A stretch of DNA of 64,000 nucleotides from Caulifigura coniformis (GCF_007745175.1 NZ_CP036271.1:2004154-2068153); one strand, 5' to 3'; positions 51,288 through 61,879 are shown, counted from the first letter of the stretch. The notes: generated by a model from the letters alone, not told the origin. Program-made: numbers and translations.

Positions 51288-53822
51288 ATGCTGTCTCGTT
51301 GCCGTCACGGCCGCGCTCTTGCCGCGGCCTCCCTCGCTCTGGCTGTGCTGTCGGGCTCCCCGGCCCTGTCGATCGAGGAGCAGCCGGCCGCAACGGCGAA
51401 AGCCAACCGGCTGGCCAGGGAAACCAGTCCGTACCTGAAGCTGCACGCCCACAACCCGGTCGACTGGTACCCCTGGGGACCGGAAGCGCTGGAGAAGGCC
51501 CGGGCCGAGAACAAGCCGATCTTCCTGTCGATCGGCTACAGCAGCTGCTTCTGGTGCCACGTCATGGAGCGGAAGGTCTTCGAGAACCCGGAGATCGCCG
51601 CGTACATGAATGAGCACTTCGTGAACATCAAGGTCGACCGCGAAGAGCGGCCCGATCTCGACGACCTCTACATGCTCTCGCTGCAGGTGTACCTGCAGGC
51701 AACCGGCGCAGGAGACGGCGGCGGCTGGCCGCTGTCGATCTTCCTCACACCCGAAGGGAAGCCGATCGCGGGCGGAACCTATTTCCCGCCCGACGACCTT
51801 CCGGGGCGGCCCGGTTTCCCGGGCGTGCTCAAGCGGTTGCACGAGATCTGGGATGGGCAGGAAGCACAGGTCCGCGGTTCGGCCGATGTCATCGCGCGGG
51901 AAGTCCAGCGACTGTCCGGCCCGTCTCCGCTGAGCGTCGCCAAGGCTCCGTCCGCCGATGCGGTGCAAAAGGCGGTCGCCGACCTGGTCGCGTCGCGAGA
52001 TCCCGAGTACGGCGGATTTGGATTCAACGCCGAAGCGGCCAACAGGCCGAAGTTCCCTCAGCCGAGCAAGCTCCTGCTGCTCGCTCATCATGCCGACGAG
52101 CAGGGGGTCGGCGAAGCGCTTGATTTCACGCTCGAACACATGGCCCGTGGGGGGCTTTATGACCACCTGGCGGGCGGATTCCATCGCTACAGCACCGACC
52201 GACAGTGGCTCGTGCCCCACTTCGAGAAGATGTTGTATGACAACTCGCAGCTCGCGGAGATCTATGCGATCGAGGCCCGCCGCACGGGCCGCGACGATTT
52301 CCGGCAGGTGGCCCACGAGACGCTGCGATTCGTGCTTCGCGACCTGTGTGACGCCCGCGGTGCCTTCTATTCGGCGCTGGATGCCGAAACCGATGGAATC
52401 GAAGGGGCCTACTACGTGTGGTCGCCTGAAGAGGTCCAGAAGGCTCTCGTCAACGATGCTCCCCTGTTCGCGGCGGCCTATGGCGTCGACCAGCCGTCCC
52501 CCTTCGAGCATGGCCACGTCCTGCATCGCGTGAAGTCGGACGAGGAACTGGCGAAATCATTTGGCGGAACCGCGGCGGATGTCGCCTCGCGTCTGGCGGC
52601 CGCCCGCGAACGCCTCCTCGACGTCCGCAAGAACCGCCCGGCGTTGCTCCGTGACGACAAGATCATCGCCTCCTGGAACGGTCAGATGATCCGCTCTCTT
52701 GCGGTCTGCGGGAAGCTGCTCGATGAGCCTGGCTACATCGCCGCGGCCGACCGGGCCGCGATGTTCATCCTGACGTCCATGCGCACGTCCGAAGGAACGC
52801 TGAAGCGGACGTGGTGCGAAGGACAGGCGGCGAACGCGGCCTGCCTGGACGACTACGCTTTCCTCATCGATGGAATCGTGGCGCTTTACGAAGTGACCAG
52901 CGACGAAAAGTGGCTGAACGCCGCCCGCCGTTTGATGGATGACCAGGTCGAGCAGTACTGGGACGAACGGAATGGCGGCTTCTTCTTTACTGCCGATCAC
53001 CATGAGCCGCTCATCGCCCGGATGAAGGACGGCTACGATTCGGTGATGCCCTCGGGAAACAGCGTGAGCGTCGACGCGCTGGCCCGGCTGTTCCGGATCA
53101 CAAAGGATGTCGCCTACCAGAGCCGTGCCGAGAAGGCGCTGGCGGCCTTTGGAGCACAGATCGAGCAGTCTCCTTCAGGCTTTTCGAGAATGCTGCTCGG
53201 GGCGGACGAAGTGCTGCGTCAACCGGCGAAGGAGATTGCCGCCCCCCCGGCCGTGGAAACGCTGATCGCGGCCAACGAGCCGCCGAAGGCGCGGCCCGCT
53301 TCGCCGCCGGCTCAGGCCGCTGAGAAACTGCAGATGTTCGCCCAACCGGCGCAGGCCGAAATGGCGAAGCACCAGTACGTCAAAGGGCGGATCTTCCTGT
53401 CGACCGACAAGCTGACGCCGGGGACGACGACGAAGGTCGCCTGTGTGCTCGACATCGTCGAGGGATGGCACGTGAATGCAAACCCGGCCAAGCCCGACTT
53501 CGTCCTTCCCGCGGAACTGGAGCTGGCCTCGACGGCCGGAATCGAGCTGACCGACATCGTCTATCCCAAGGGGAAAGACCTGAAGATGGAAGACCAGGAT
53601 GAGCCCGTCTCGGTCTATGAAGGGCAGGTCATCATCATGGCGTCGATGAAGGTTCCTCAGGATGTGAAGGTCACCACGGACGAACTGAAGTTCACGCTTC
53701 GCTACCAGGCCTGCAACCACAAGGAATGTCTCACTCCGAAACGGATCAAGCTCGACGGACAGATCGCCGTCGGCGGCGGGGCGAAGCGCATCAACTCGCG
53801 GATCTTCGGGACGGAGAAGTAG
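51288..53822 (+). CDS. DUF255 thioredoxin-like protein with C-terminal DsbD-N-like domain
   Basis: 844 aa. The ATG at 51288 gives a signal peptide ([19 protein letters not shown]). The YyaL/DUF255 N-terminal domain has [20 protein letters not shown] and active-site [19 protein letters not shown]. An (alpha/alpha)6-like region follows ([33 protein letters not shown]). The last 140 residues ([39 protein letters not shown]) resemble the periplasmic N-terminal domain of DsbD. The fusion points to thiol-disulfide or copper-linked redox work in the periplasm. Confidence 0.85.
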   Translation: MLSRCRHGRALAAASLALAVLSGSPALSIEEQPAATAKANRLARETSPYLKLHAHNPVDWYPWGPEALEKARAENKPIFLSIGYSSCFWCHVMERKVFENPEIAAYMNEHFVNIKVDREERPDLDDLYMLSLQVYLQATGAGDGGGWPLSIFLTPEGKPIAGGTYFPPDDLPGRPGFPGVLKRLHEIWDGQEAQVRGSADVIAREVQRLSGPSPLSVAKAPSADAVQKAVADLVASRDPEYGGFGFNAEAANRPKFPQPSKLLLLAHHADEQGVGEALDFTLEHMARGGLYDHLAGGFHRYSTDRQWLVPHFEKMLYDNSQLAEIYAIEARRTGRDDFRQVAHETLRFVLRDLCDARGAFYSALDAETDGIEGAYYVWSPEEVQKALVNDAPLFAAAYGVDQPSPFEHGHVLHRVKSDEELAKSFGGTAADVASRLAAARERLLDVRKNRPALLRDDKIIASWNGQMIRSLAVCGKLLDEPGYIAAADRAAMFILTSMRTSEGTLKRTWCEGQAANAACLDDYAFLIDGIVALYEVTSDEKWLNAARRLMDDQVEQYWDERNGGFFFTADHHEPLIARMKDGYDSVMPSGNSVSVDALARLFRITKDVAYQSRAEKALAAFGAQIEQSPSGFSRMLLGADEVLRQPAKEIAAPPAVETLIAANEPPKARPASPPAQAAEKLQMFAQPAQAEMAKHQYVKGRIFLSTDKLTPGTTTKVACVLDIVEGWHVNANPAKPDFVLPAELELASTAGIELTDIVYPKGKDLKMEDQDEPVSVYEGQVIIMASMKVPQDVKVTTDELKFTLRYQACNHKECLTPKRIKLDGQIAVGGGAKRINSRIFGTEK

Positions 53823-53858
53823 AAGAAGCAAAAGAGGAGCCGGGCACCTCAAACCGGC

Positions 53859-54422
53859 TCAACCGCCCGGCCCCAGTTCGGCGGTTGCCAGCGACGTATA
53901 GCGGCTGCCGCCCGGCGTCAGCTCTGACTGGAACAGCTCAGCAACGGCCGCCGTTGCCGACCCGTAGGGCGTTTCGCGGTTGGCCTCAATGACCTCCTCC
54001 AGTCCGGCGGCGTCCCCCTTGACCCGGGCCAGCGTGAGATGCGGATGGTAAGGGCGCGTTTCGGGAACGAAGCCCAGCGGCTCGAGCAGCCGATCCAGAA
54101 TCGCCGCGAGGCGCTCGATCTCCCCGGCCGGCCGCACTCCGGCCCAGACGACCGCGGGCCGCGCGCTCTTGGGAAACGCTCCCAGCCCGACGATCTCAAT
54201 GGCATGCCTGGAGACCGACGACGACGCTTTTCGAAGGGCGGCGGCGATGTCGTCAAACTGGCTTCGACGCGTGTCGCCCAGAAACTTGAGGGTCAGGTGG
54301 AACTTGTCCGCGGGGGTGATCTTCACCGCCCGCCCCATCCGGCCCAGATCGGCGCTGACGGACCGCAAGGCATCCGTCGCCGCAATGCGAAGTCCGATGA
54401 ATGTCCGGATCGTCGCTCCCAT
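53859..54422 (-). CDS. thpR: RNA 2',3'-cyclic phosphodiesterase
   Basis: 187 aa, 2H phosphoesterase superfamily. The two HxTx-type motifs are FHLTLKFLG near residue 42 and YHPHLTLARVK near residue 125, with RTFIGLRI at the N-terminus. The enzyme opens 2',3'-cyclic phosphates at RNA ends. It starts four bases behind the giant haem protein gene, so it may share its transcript, although no functional link is known. Confidence 0.93.
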   Translation of the reverse strand: MGATIRTFIGLRIAATDALRSVSADLGRMGRAVKITPADKFHLTLKFLGDTRRSQFDDIAAALRKASSSVSRHAIEIVGLGAFPKSARPAVVWAGVRPAGEIERLAAILDRLLEPLGFVPETRPYHPHLTLARVKGDAAGLEEVIEANRETPYGSATAAVAELFQSELTPGGSRYTSLATAELGPGG

Positions 54423-54426
54423 CGAA

Positions 54427-57400
54427 CTACTTCCCAGCGGGCCTCTGCGTGAGAAGCCACGCGAGGATGTCGGCCATTTCTTCGGGCGGAATCAGTTCGC
54501 CGAAGTTGCCCGGCATGAGCGATGTCGGCGACAGCTTCATCTCGTCGATGTCGGCCGACGGAATGCGGAACTCCTTCCCTTCACTGTTGGCGAAGATCAG
54601 GTCGGCCCCGTCCTCTCCGCGTTTCAGGCCAGTGAGAATCCGTCCGTCGCTCAAGGCGATGGCAGAAGACCGGAACGCCGCATCGACGTTCCGGTTCGGG
54701 TCGAGAATGTCTTCCAGAAGCCGGTCGACTCCTCGAATGCCGACGCCATCCAGCTGCGGGCCGACCTTCGCCCCCTCGGTCCCGATCTGGTGACAGACGG
54801 CACACCGCTTCGTAAAGGCGGCCTTTCCGTTGTCCGTCGAGCATTTGCCCGGATCGAAGTCCGACTTTCGCTTCGCGATCAGCAGAGCGAGCGCGAGGTC
54901 GGGGGCCGGGAGCGACTTCGTCAGTTCTTCGGCCCGCGCGGTGAGTTCGGGCGCGTTCAGGGCGGCCAGTCGGAACTTGAGCCCCGGCTGCTGGAGCAGG
55001 ACGAGCGACAGCCGGCCTTCTTCGGCCAGCGAGAGGAGCAGATCCGCCCCCGCGCGGTCGCTCACCAGGCTCTCGGCAACTTTGCGCTGACGGTCGGTGG
55101 CCGCCCCGATGAGCAAGTCGCGAAGCGTTGCCACGACGGACGCGGCGTCCCGCGTCCGGACCGCCTCCCACAATCGCGACTGAAGGGAGGCCGGAAGGTC
55201 GGAGTCATCGGCCCAGAGGAGCAGGGTGCTGGTGCGGGCGTCGGGCTCGAGCGCGACGAGCGCCGTCGCCGCATGCGTCCGGAGTGATCGATTCTCGCTC
55301 AACAACAGGGGATCGAGGCGCGGCACAAGGCTGGCCAGCCGGAAGTCCTTGATCAGGCCGACGGCCGTCGCGCCGGAGTCCTGGGCTGGCGGGTTGAGCT
55401 GGTCGCGGGAAAACCGGCCGGCCGCGATCCAGGCGAACGCGTCGCCGGTATGCGCATCGACGATCTCGATGGCTCCAGACCGTCCGGCGAACTCGCTGAG
55501 ATCCCATTCGACCAGTTGTGCCACGTCGTTCCGCGGCGGAAACGCCTCGCGGAGGCATTCTCCGGTTCTGGCATCGACCAGCCTGACAAGGTTCTGCCGG
55601 GAGTCGGCCCCCGGCGGCCTCCCGTTGTGACCCGCCAGCCAGAAACTGAACTTCGGGAGAATCTCGAAGGGGGCCGAGCGGTTGATGCCGGTCGCCTGCT
55701 CCCCTCCCGGAAAACTCGACAACAGGGGCGTGCGGCCGCGCTTGCCCTCACGCGCCCGCGGCTGCATTCCGAACGGCGATTTTGCAGGCCGGGCGCCGGG
55801 CAGCGGAAGGTACGTCCATTGATCCCGGTAGGCGCTCGCTTCCGCGAGGAACTGCAGGGCCAGTCGTTCGGCCCAGACGGTCAATGTCGGCGGAACCGCC
55901 AGTCCGCCCGCCTGCCGGCCTGAAAGAGCGGCCCGCGCGTTCGCGAGGTGGTCTGAAAGATTGTCGCCCGACGCCTTCACGAGAGCACCCTGCAGGGTGA
56001 CGAACTCCGCCCCCTCGCTGTAGCGTGCCGCCGGCTTGATCCATTGCCGCCACTCCCCCTGCGGGCCTTCCGACTCGGAAGCGGCCGTTCGAATCACGAG
56101 ATCTCGCAGCCACTCCGCCTGCGACGCGGACATCGGGTTCACCGCCGGCGCAACACCCGCCAGCACGTACTGCCGCGGCGCGGCCATCGCAGCGAGTTCC
56201 TCGGCCGAAGTGCCGTCCTTCAGCAGCCGCGCCCGCAGGGCGACCCGGATCGCATACTGGAGATGTGAATCGCCTTCCTCGGTGCTGACGTAGGTGTCGA
56301 GAAGAAGCGGCAACGTGGTGGCGTCCGGATGAAGCGCCAAGGATTCGACCGCTGTCCGCCGGACGCGCGGATCAGAGTCCTTCAGCAACGCAGCCAGCAG
56401 CGGGCCGCGTAATTCGACCAGCTGGGGCTGTTCCGTCGCCCCGGCAATCCGGGCGACATGCGCCCGGACGATCGGTTCCTGATGCCGGGCGAGAGCCGAC
56501 AGAAGGTCCGCCGCGCCTGCACGAGACGGCGGGAGCAGACGCGCCCAGGCCCACGCCGCATGGACGACATGGTCGGCCCGGGAGGGGCCCCCCTGAAGGA
56601 CGCCTTCCAGCTCCTTGAGAACCGGCTCACGATCAACGTCCGGCCGTTCACCGGCGATCCGCGATATGGGAGGCGAGTAGCGGTCGACGAGCAGGTTGGT
56701 CGCCAGTGTGCGCAGCGCGAAATTCGGATCCCCGAGCGCCGCGGCCAGTTCCGCATCGCTGCGGGTGGTGAGGTCGGCGAGTTCGCCCGGCGCCGCCCCG
56801 CCTTTGTCGCCCGTGTAGACGACGCGCCAGATGCGGGCGTGCGTGCGGTCGCGCAATGGATGCTGCAGTGGCGCTTCGTAGTGGCCGATGATCGCGTTGT
56901 AGAAATCGGCAATGTAGAGCGCGCCATCCGGTCCGAGCTTCACATCCACCGGCCGGAACCAGCCGTCGTCGCAGGTGATGAACTCCGGCTGCGAGGAGAC
57001 CTTCGGGCTCGCCCCGGTCCACACCAGCTTGTCGCGGTGGACCTGCCCGTTCACCGGATTACAGATATACAGGCAGTCCCGGAACTCCTCGGGAAACTGC
57101 GGCGCGTCATACCACGCGACTCCGCAGATTCCGGTGGAGCCGTGGTTGTGATCGATCATGTTGGGGCCGAAGCCCAGGCCCTCGTCCGGTTTGCCGAAGC
57201 TCTGGTAGGTCGCGCCGCGAATCAGCTGCGTGACCGGCATCGAATGGCAGTCGGCGTTGTACAGGTTTCCCCAGGTGTCGAACGTCATGCCGAACGGGTT
57301 GACCTGCCCTTTCGTGAACTGCTCGAGATCGGAGCCGTCCGGCCTGAAGCGGATCGTGTTGCCGGAGTTGAGGGACAGCAGCGGATCGCCGCCGGGACGC

Positions 57401-58041
57401 GCAATGTGCGACGTGTTCCGGAATCCGTGGCAGGCATAGACCCACCCGTCGAACGCCCGCGTGAACGAATTGCACATCCCGTGCGTGTCGACGTTGCCAA
57501 ACCCGGTGAAGAGTACCTGCGACGTTTCCGCGAGGCCGGTTTCAGAGGAACGCTGATAAAGCCTGAGCGACGGAATTGAGTAGCCGAGGGCCGCCGTTTC
57601 CTGGTGGCTGTCGACCAGCGGAATCTGGCCGATGGGAATGTTGAGTCCTTCCGCGAAATGGACGAGTCCCTTCCCGCGGCCATCCGGGCCGATGGATTCG
57701 AAGTACGACAGGTGGTCGCGCGGTGCGTGGTCGGTGATCTGGTCCTGGTTCAGGTCGCGCGGCTGAACGCCTTCGCCCGCCGTGGGGAACGGATACTCGA
57801 GCGAATGCGTGACCCACAGCCTCCCGCGGGCGTCGAAGCTGAGATTCATCGGCTTGCCGATGTCGGGCTCGGACGCAACGAGCTGGATCTCGAACCCCGG
57901 CGGGAGCTTGAACTTCGTCTTCTGTTCGTCCGGCGAGAGGGCCGGCGTCTCCACGACAACAGGCGCCGGCCAGGCAACCGAGGCCGAGATGGAGACCACG
58001 ATCAGGACACCCGTGGCAGCATACCGCAGTATCGAGGGCAT
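54427..58041 (-). CDS. PVC-type giant haem-binding CxxCH protein
   Basis: 1204 aa with a signal peptide (MPSILRYAATGVLIVVSISA). The N-terminal beta-propeller, membrane-bound-dehydrogenase-like (FKLPPGFEIQLVASEPDIGK, PMNLSFDARGRLWVTHSLEY, YIADFYNAIIGHYEAPLQHP), is followed by HEAT-like repeats (DSDPRVRRTAVESLALHP) and a beta-sandwich insert. A C-terminal cytochrome-c-like domain has haem site CAVCHQ at C1080-H1084 and later SLMPGNFGELI with a candidate Met ligand. It probably transfers electrons in periplasmic carbohydrate oxidation. Such proteins are numerous in planctomycetes. Confidence 0.93.
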   Translation of the reverse strand: MPSILRYAATGVLIVVSISASVAWPAPVVVETPALSPDEQKTKFKLPPGFEIQLVASEPDIGKPMNLSFDARGRLWVTHSLEYPFPTAGEGVQPRDLNQDQITDHAPRDHLSYFESIGPDGRGKGLVHFAEGLNIPIGQIPLVDSHQETAALGYSIPSLRLYQRSSETGLAETSQVLFTGFGNVDTHGMCNSFTRAFDGWVYACHGFRNTSHIARPGGDPLLSLNSGNTIRFRPDGSDLEQFTKGQVNPFGMTFDTWGNLYNADCHSMPVTQLIRGATYQSFGKPDEGLGFGPNMIDHNHGSTGICGVAWYDAPQFPEEFRDCLYICNPVNGQVHRDKLVWTGASPKVSSQPEFITCDDGWFRPVDVKLGPDGALYIADFYNAIIGHYEAPLQHPLRDRTHARIWRVVYTGDKGGAAPGELADLTTRSDAELAAALGDPNFALRTLATNLLVDRYSPPISRIAGERPDVDREPVLKELEGVLQGGPSRADHVVHAAWAWARLLPPSRAGAADLLSALARHQEPIVRAHVARIAGATEQPQLVELRGPLLAALLKDSDPRVRRTAVESLALHPDATTLPLLLDTYVSTEEGDSHLQYAIRVALRARLLKDGTSAEELAAMAAPRQYVLAGVAPAVNPMSASQAEWLRDLVIRTAASESEGPQGEWRQWIKPAARYSEGAEFVTLQGALVKASGDNLSDHLANARAALSGRQAGGLAVPPTLTVWAERLALQFLAEASAYRDQWTYLPLPGARPAKSPFGMQPRAREGKRGRTPLLSSFPGGEQATGINRSAPFEILPKFSFWLAGHNGRPPGADSRQNLVRLVDARTGECLREAFPPRNDVAQLVEWDLSEFAGRSGAIEIVDAHTGDAFAWIAAGRFSRDQLNPPAQDSGATAVGLIKDFRLASLVPRLDPLLLSENRSLRTHAATALVALEPDARTSTLLLWADDSDLPASLQSRLWEAVRTRDAASVVATLRDLLIGAATDRQRKVAESLVSDRAGADLLLSLAEEGRLSLVLLQQPGLKFRLAALNAPELTARAEELTKSLPAPDLALALLIAKRKSDFDPGKCSTDNGKAAFTKRCAVCHQIGTEGAKVGPQLDGVGIRGVDRLLEDILDPNRNVDAAFRSSAIALSDGRILTGLKRGEDGADLIFANSEGKEFRIPSADIDEMKLSPTSLMPGNFGELIPPEEMADILAWLLTQRPAGK

Positions 58042-58274
58042 AAGGCGCGAGGCGAGTCGGAGGGCGAACTCAGGGCAGTCCGTAAAACCGCCCAAGGCAG
58101 GTCCCGCCACTGTGTCCGACACGGAGCCGGATTGCAATTCGCCCCGGCCCACCGACGGACGAGGCGTCATCCCGGAGAAAGACGCCAGGGTTCCGACATC
58201 GAAACGCCCGGCTTCGGCCCTGACTGTGCGAATGCTGGCTCCCGGTGTGACTCACAACCTCGATTCGCCGTGCG

Positions 58275-59702
58275 CTACGTGACGGGATCACCCATCCGCA
58301 CCCAGGCCGCGTGCAGGTACTCGGTGTCGAGGCAGCCGAGAGCGACCGGATGATCGGCCGCAGCCCCGGTTCGCGCGAGGAGTGAGGCACGGCGATCGGC
58401 CGGAATGGCGGTGGCCACCGTCCGCACGAAATCATCGGCCGGCATGAGGCCCGAGCAGGTGCAGGTCAGGAGCAACCCGCCGGGCGCGACGACGGCCGAG
58501 GCGAGGCGGTTCAGGTCGTAGTACTTCCTGCGTCCCGCGTCGCGCTCATCTCGGTGACGGATGAACTTCGGTGGATCGCAGACGACGATGTCGAACGTCC
58601 GTCCCGTGGCGGCCATGTCCCGCAGGTAGTGGAACACATCCGCCTGCACGAACCGCATGTCGAGCTTGTTGATCTGCGCATTGCGGCGGGCGGACTTGAT
58701 GGCATTCTCGTCCAGGTCGACGCCCGTCACTTCCGCGGCCTTGCCGAGCCTCATCGCCTGAACGCCGAAGCCGCCGGTGTAGCAGCAGATATCGAGCACG
58801 GATTTGCCCTGCGTCCACTGGGCGAGCCGGCGGCGATTCTCGCGCTGGTCACAGAAGAAGCCGGTCTTGTGGGCCGTTCTCAGGTCGATTTCGAACTTCG
58901 TGCCGAACTCCTCGATCGTCGTCTTCGGCGGACAATCGGGGGACGCGAACGATTCGCCTTCAAAGCCTTCCTGTTCGAGAGTCGCCGGGCCGGGCCTCAC
59001 GATCCAGTGATCGCATCCTGCCGCCTGCGCCGCGAGCTTCGCGATCGCTTCGGCGCGCTGATACATCCCGGGGCTGAACGCTTCGAGGCTCGCAATGGAA
59101 CCGAGTTTGTCAATTGTCACTCCCGGCAATCCGTCGGCCTCGGCATGGACGAGCCGGTAGGCCGAGGCATCCTTGTCGAGATTCAGGAACTTTCGGCGGA
59201 CGTCGACGGCCGTCTGGACACGGTCGGCCCACCACTGGCCGGTCGGGAACTCGTCTCCGCGCGTGAGCATCCGGACGGACAGTTCGGCCCGCGGATTAAA
59301 CAGCCCGTGCCCGAAGTGGGATCCGTCGATCAGTTGCAGTTCGACGAGGTCGCCATGCCGCGCATTCGAGCCGATCGAACCGAGTCGCTTGCGATAGATC
59401 CAGGGATGGGGAGACGGCGCTTTCACGACGATGACCGGCAGCGGATCAGTCGGCAGCACATCGAGGACGCGCTGTCGCAGGAGTGTCGGCGAAAGGGGGA
59501 GCTTTTCGGGGCGCTGCTCGCGATCGTGTCCGCGGTCGTCGCGGCGATCCTTGTGGCCGCGGTCATCGCGGCCGCGGGTTTCACGACTCTTGTCGTCGCG
59601 GGGGGGGCGGCGGTCGCCAGTGCGCGGAGGGCCGGCTGGCTTGGCGCCGCGTGGCGGCCGGGGGCTGCGAGGACCGCGTGAGGAATAGGGTTCAGTCGAC
59701 AT
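58275..59702 (-). CDS. RlmI-like methyltransferase with basic N-terminal tail
   Basis: 475 aa from the ATG at 59702. The first 70 residues are a low-complexity Arg/Asp/Pro/Gly tail (many DR, RD and RG steps), likely RNA-binding and disordered. A PUA-like domain follows (VIVVKAPSPHPWIYRKRLG) and then the SAM domain (VLDICCYTGGFGVQAMRLGK, VTGVDLDENAIKSARRNAQI) with FDIVVCDPPKF and LLTCTCSG. It is a paralogue of the protein at 33753-34958. The start overlaps the end of the phosphatase gene by 11 bases. Confidence 0.88.
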   Translation of the reverse strand: MSTEPYSSRGPRSPRPPRGAKPAGPPRTGDRRPPRDDKSRETRGRDDRGHKDRRDDRGHDREQRPEKLPLSPTLLRQRVLDVLPTDPLPVIVVKAPSPHPWIYRKRLGSIGSNARHGDLVELQLIDGSHFGHGLFNPRAELSVRMLTRGDEFPTGQWWADRVQTAVDVRRKFLNLDKDASAYRLVHAEADGLPGVTIDKLGSIASLEAFSPGMYQRAEAIAKLAAQAAGCDHWIVRPGPATLEQEGFEGESFASPDCPPKTTIEEFGTKFEIDLRTAHKTGFFCDQRENRRRLAQWTQGKSVLDICCYTGGFGVQAMRLGKAAEVTGVDLDENAIKSARRNAQINKLDMRFVQADVFHYLRDMAATGRTFDIVVCDPPKFIRHRDERDAGRRKYYDLNRLASAVVAPGGLLLTCTCSGLMPADDFVRTVATAIPADRRASLLARTGAAADHPVALGCLDTEYLHAAWVRMGDPVT

Positions 59703-60612
59703 ACCGCACCGGGTTCCAGTCTTTCGCAAGTTCGCACAGCGTTTTCAGCGACGACCGGTTCACGGCGCACGCCACAATCCCCGGGAGACGCAGCATGTCC
59801 GCCCGGTCGTCCATCCACATTTCGTCGAAGTTCACGGGCTGGCCGTTATGCACCCAGACGGCGTCTCCCCCCAGGACCCTCGCGATGTGCAGCGAGACAG
59901 GGAAGTCGTAGATGTTGGGGGAGTGAATCAGCGAGCCGCCGAAGTCGCCGGTCGCCAGCAGCGGATAAATGCTGCCGGGCATTTCGTCCGGCGCAAACCC
60001 CTTCAGGCCGGCTTTCGTCACGGCCCGGGCGCATTCGACGTCGCGCTTCTGGAAGCCGATCAGGTACATGGCCGGCGAATCGGGACGCGTGGCGGGCGTG
60101 ATGTTCGGCAGCGATGCCAGCAGTTCGCCCGCTGTCACCTGGAAGTTGTCGGCTCCGCATTTGACGACGCCGTCATAGGCTTCGACCCACGTTCCCTCCG
60201 GGCCCATTTCCGGAGCGTAGACGAGCGAATAGAGCACCGTTTCCCGGTTCCGCAGATGGAGCATGACGGCGTAGCCGTTGCCCGTGTGGTCGCGGAACTG
60301 CTTGGTGCCGTCGATCGGGTCGAGGGAAATCACGAGGGGCGATTCGGTCGCAAACGCGGCGAGGTCGCCCGTCGTCTCTTCCGCCTCGATCCGGCAGGAT
60401 TTCAGAACAGGGGCGGCGTCGCGCAGCCCGGCGACCAGGAGTTCCTGCACGGTCAAATCGGCCAGGGTCAGGGCGTCGGTATTGGCGTTGCCCGAGTGCT
60501 TGCCGGTCAGGGCGATGTTGAACTGGCGAAGCCGTTTGGCAATCGCACCGGCCCAGCGCATGAGCGGCGGCGCATGCTGCCGCAGCGCGGCAATCACAGG
60601 TTCAGCGGACAT
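59692..60612 (-). CDS. Inositol-monophosphatase-like phosphatase (CysQ/HisN type)
   Basis: 306 aa. The IMPase metal-binding motifs are visible: RIEAEETTGD, ISLDPIDGTKQF and, near the C-terminus, SLIHSPNIYDFPVSLHIARV where a WDxxA motif is expected but altered to YDFPV. NADTDALTLADLTVQELLV near residue 45 is also typical. Likely substrates are 3'-phosphoadenosine 5'-phosphate, inositol phosphate or histidinol phosphate. It overlaps the next gene by 11 bases. Confidence 0.85.
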   Translation of the reverse strand: MSAEPVIAALRQHAPPLMRWAGAIAKRLRQFNIALTGKHSGNANTDALTLADLTVQELLVAGLRDAAPVLKSCRIEAEETTGDLAAFATESPLVISLDPIDGTKQFRDHTGNGYAVMLHLRNRETVLYSLVYAPEMGPEGTWVEAYDGVVKCGADNFQVTAGELLASLPNITPATRPDSPAMYLIGFQKRDVECARAVTKAGLKGFAPDEMPGSIYPLLATGDFGGSLIHSPNIYDFPVSLHIARVLGGDAVWVHNGQPVNFDEMWMDDRADMLRLPGIVACAVNRSSLKTLCELAKDWNPVRYVD

Positions 60613-60930
60613 GAGAGAGCTCGAAAAAGTGTGGAACGACGCATCGTAACAGGCGGAACGGCGGGCGAGAAATCGTCTGCCAGAACCGCGACCAGGACAC
60701 GCCGTCTGATTCCCACCAATCCAGGCTGATCTCAGGGCGAACAGGCCGCCCGGCGGCGGGGAGTCGACCGCGGTCGCAAGTTCAGACGAGAAACGACTTC
60801 CATCCAATGCTTCAAGGCGCTTCGAGGCGGCACAAGAGTTTCAGCGATTTGCCGGGGAATCAACGTTGTCGGCGGACAGAAACAATCCATTACGGGGTAC
60901 TCGATCCATTTTCGAATGGCGAGGTGAGCG
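60613..60930. other. Intergenic, no gene seen
   Basis: 318 bases between the divergent phosphatase and 2TM genes. No convincing promoter, RNA fold or frame. GAGGTGAG just before 60931 serves the 2TM gene start. Confidence 0.5.
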
Positions 60931-61212
60931 ATGACGACTTCACTCTTCCATGAGCGGGCACAGCACCGCGTCTTCCTTGGGTTCTACATCCATCTGGCCG
61001 CGTTCATCCTCGTCACCGGGGGGTTGGCCGGCATGAACTTCGCCCGGAATCCCGATCGCCCGTGGTTGCTCTGGGTGGTCGCGGGATGGGGCATTGGACT
61101 GATCGTGCACGGTCTGTTGACCTACCTGCCGGAGCCGCGGGAGCGCGCGGTGCACCGCATCGCGACGCGAATGGAGCGGCGTGAAGAGCGCCGCCACATA
61201 CGGGGACACTGA
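60931..61212 (+). CDS. 2TM domain protein
   Basis: 93 aa. Two membrane helices (GFYIHLAAFILVTGGLAGMN and WLLWVVAGWGIGLIVHGLLT) are joined by a short NPDRPW loop, with basic ends (RATRMERREERRHIRGH-like tail). This matches the 2TM domain family, also found fused to histidine kinases. Its role is unknown. GAGGTGAGCG precedes the ATG, and an intrinsic terminator follows at 61249. Confidence 0.88.
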   Translation: MTTSLFHERAQHRVFLGFYIHLAAFILVTGGLAGMNFARNPDRPWLLWVVAGWGIGLIVHGLLTYLPEPRERAVHRIATRMERREERRHIRGH

Positions 61213-61248
61213 AGCAATGGCTCCGAAAGGCGGACCGCACAAGGCTGC

Positions 61249-61287
61249 GCCCTCCCTGTTGCTCATCGCAGGGAGGGCTATCTTTTT
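61249..61287 (+). terminator. Intrinsic terminator of the 2TM gene
   Basis: GCCCTCCCTG (61249-61258) pairs with CAGGGAGGGC (61269-61278) around a 10-base loop, followed by TATC and five T residues (61283-61287). Confidence 0.85.
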
Positions 61288-61373
61288 CCAGGAACGTCGA
61301 GGATAGTGGTGCATGTCATCGCCGGGAAACCGGGAGGACGGGGTTCAGCGGACGACGTTCGCCGGGCCAATGG

Positions 61374-61826
61374 TTGGACGCGGATTGCTCTCACACACCA
61401 CTTTGTGCGGAGCCGGCGTTGGATCACCATCAGAAGAACCCGGGACGTTCAGGCCGCGGCGGGGCAACCGTCGTCCTCCTCCTCGTCGGTTTGTCGTGTC
61501 TGTTCTGGGGCTACCAGGGAGTGGTGCGAAGACACCGCCACGAGTGGGCCGCCGCCGTGAAGTCGCTGGGACTCACCGCGACGATCATGCCCGCCTCCCG
61601 CTGGACGTCGCAGATGTACGTCCCCGGGCCGCAACAGCTGCTTGAACGCGATGTGGTGATCGTGATGGTCGATTCGGAGTCGCAGGGGCAGGCGCTGTTA
61701 ACTGCCCCCTCCTCCTGCCCGAACGACGTGAAGATCTATGCTTTTGATGGGCTCTCCACGGCGCGGTATGCTCAGCTCGAAGAGCGGTTTCCCACGGCGG
61801 TCGTCTTCACTCGAATCACGGATTGA
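61374..61826 (+). CDS. Hypothetical single-helix membrane protein
   Basis: 150 aa if the TTG at 61374 is used; the true start is uncertain because no ATG precedes the membrane segment. One hydrophobic helix (ATVVLLLVGLSCLFWGYQGV) near residues 31-50 is followed by a mixed alpha/beta soluble part (LERDVVIVMVDSESQG, NDVKIYAFDGLSTARYAQLE, RFPTAVVFTRI), which has the look of a small Rossmann-like domain. No family is recognised. It ends 53 bases before the RidA-like gene. Confidence 0.55.
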   Translation: MDADCSHTPLCAEPALDHHQKNPGRSGRGGATVVLLLVGLSCLFWGYQGVVRRHRHEWAAAVKSLGLTATIMPASRWTSQMYVPGPQQLLERDVVIVMVDSESQGQALLTAPSSCPNDVKIYAFDGLSTARYAQLEERFPTAVVFTRITD

Positions 61827-61879
61827 GCCCATCCGGCATCGAGGCCGCCTGAAGTCTCCAGGCCTCGTTACGGATTGTC

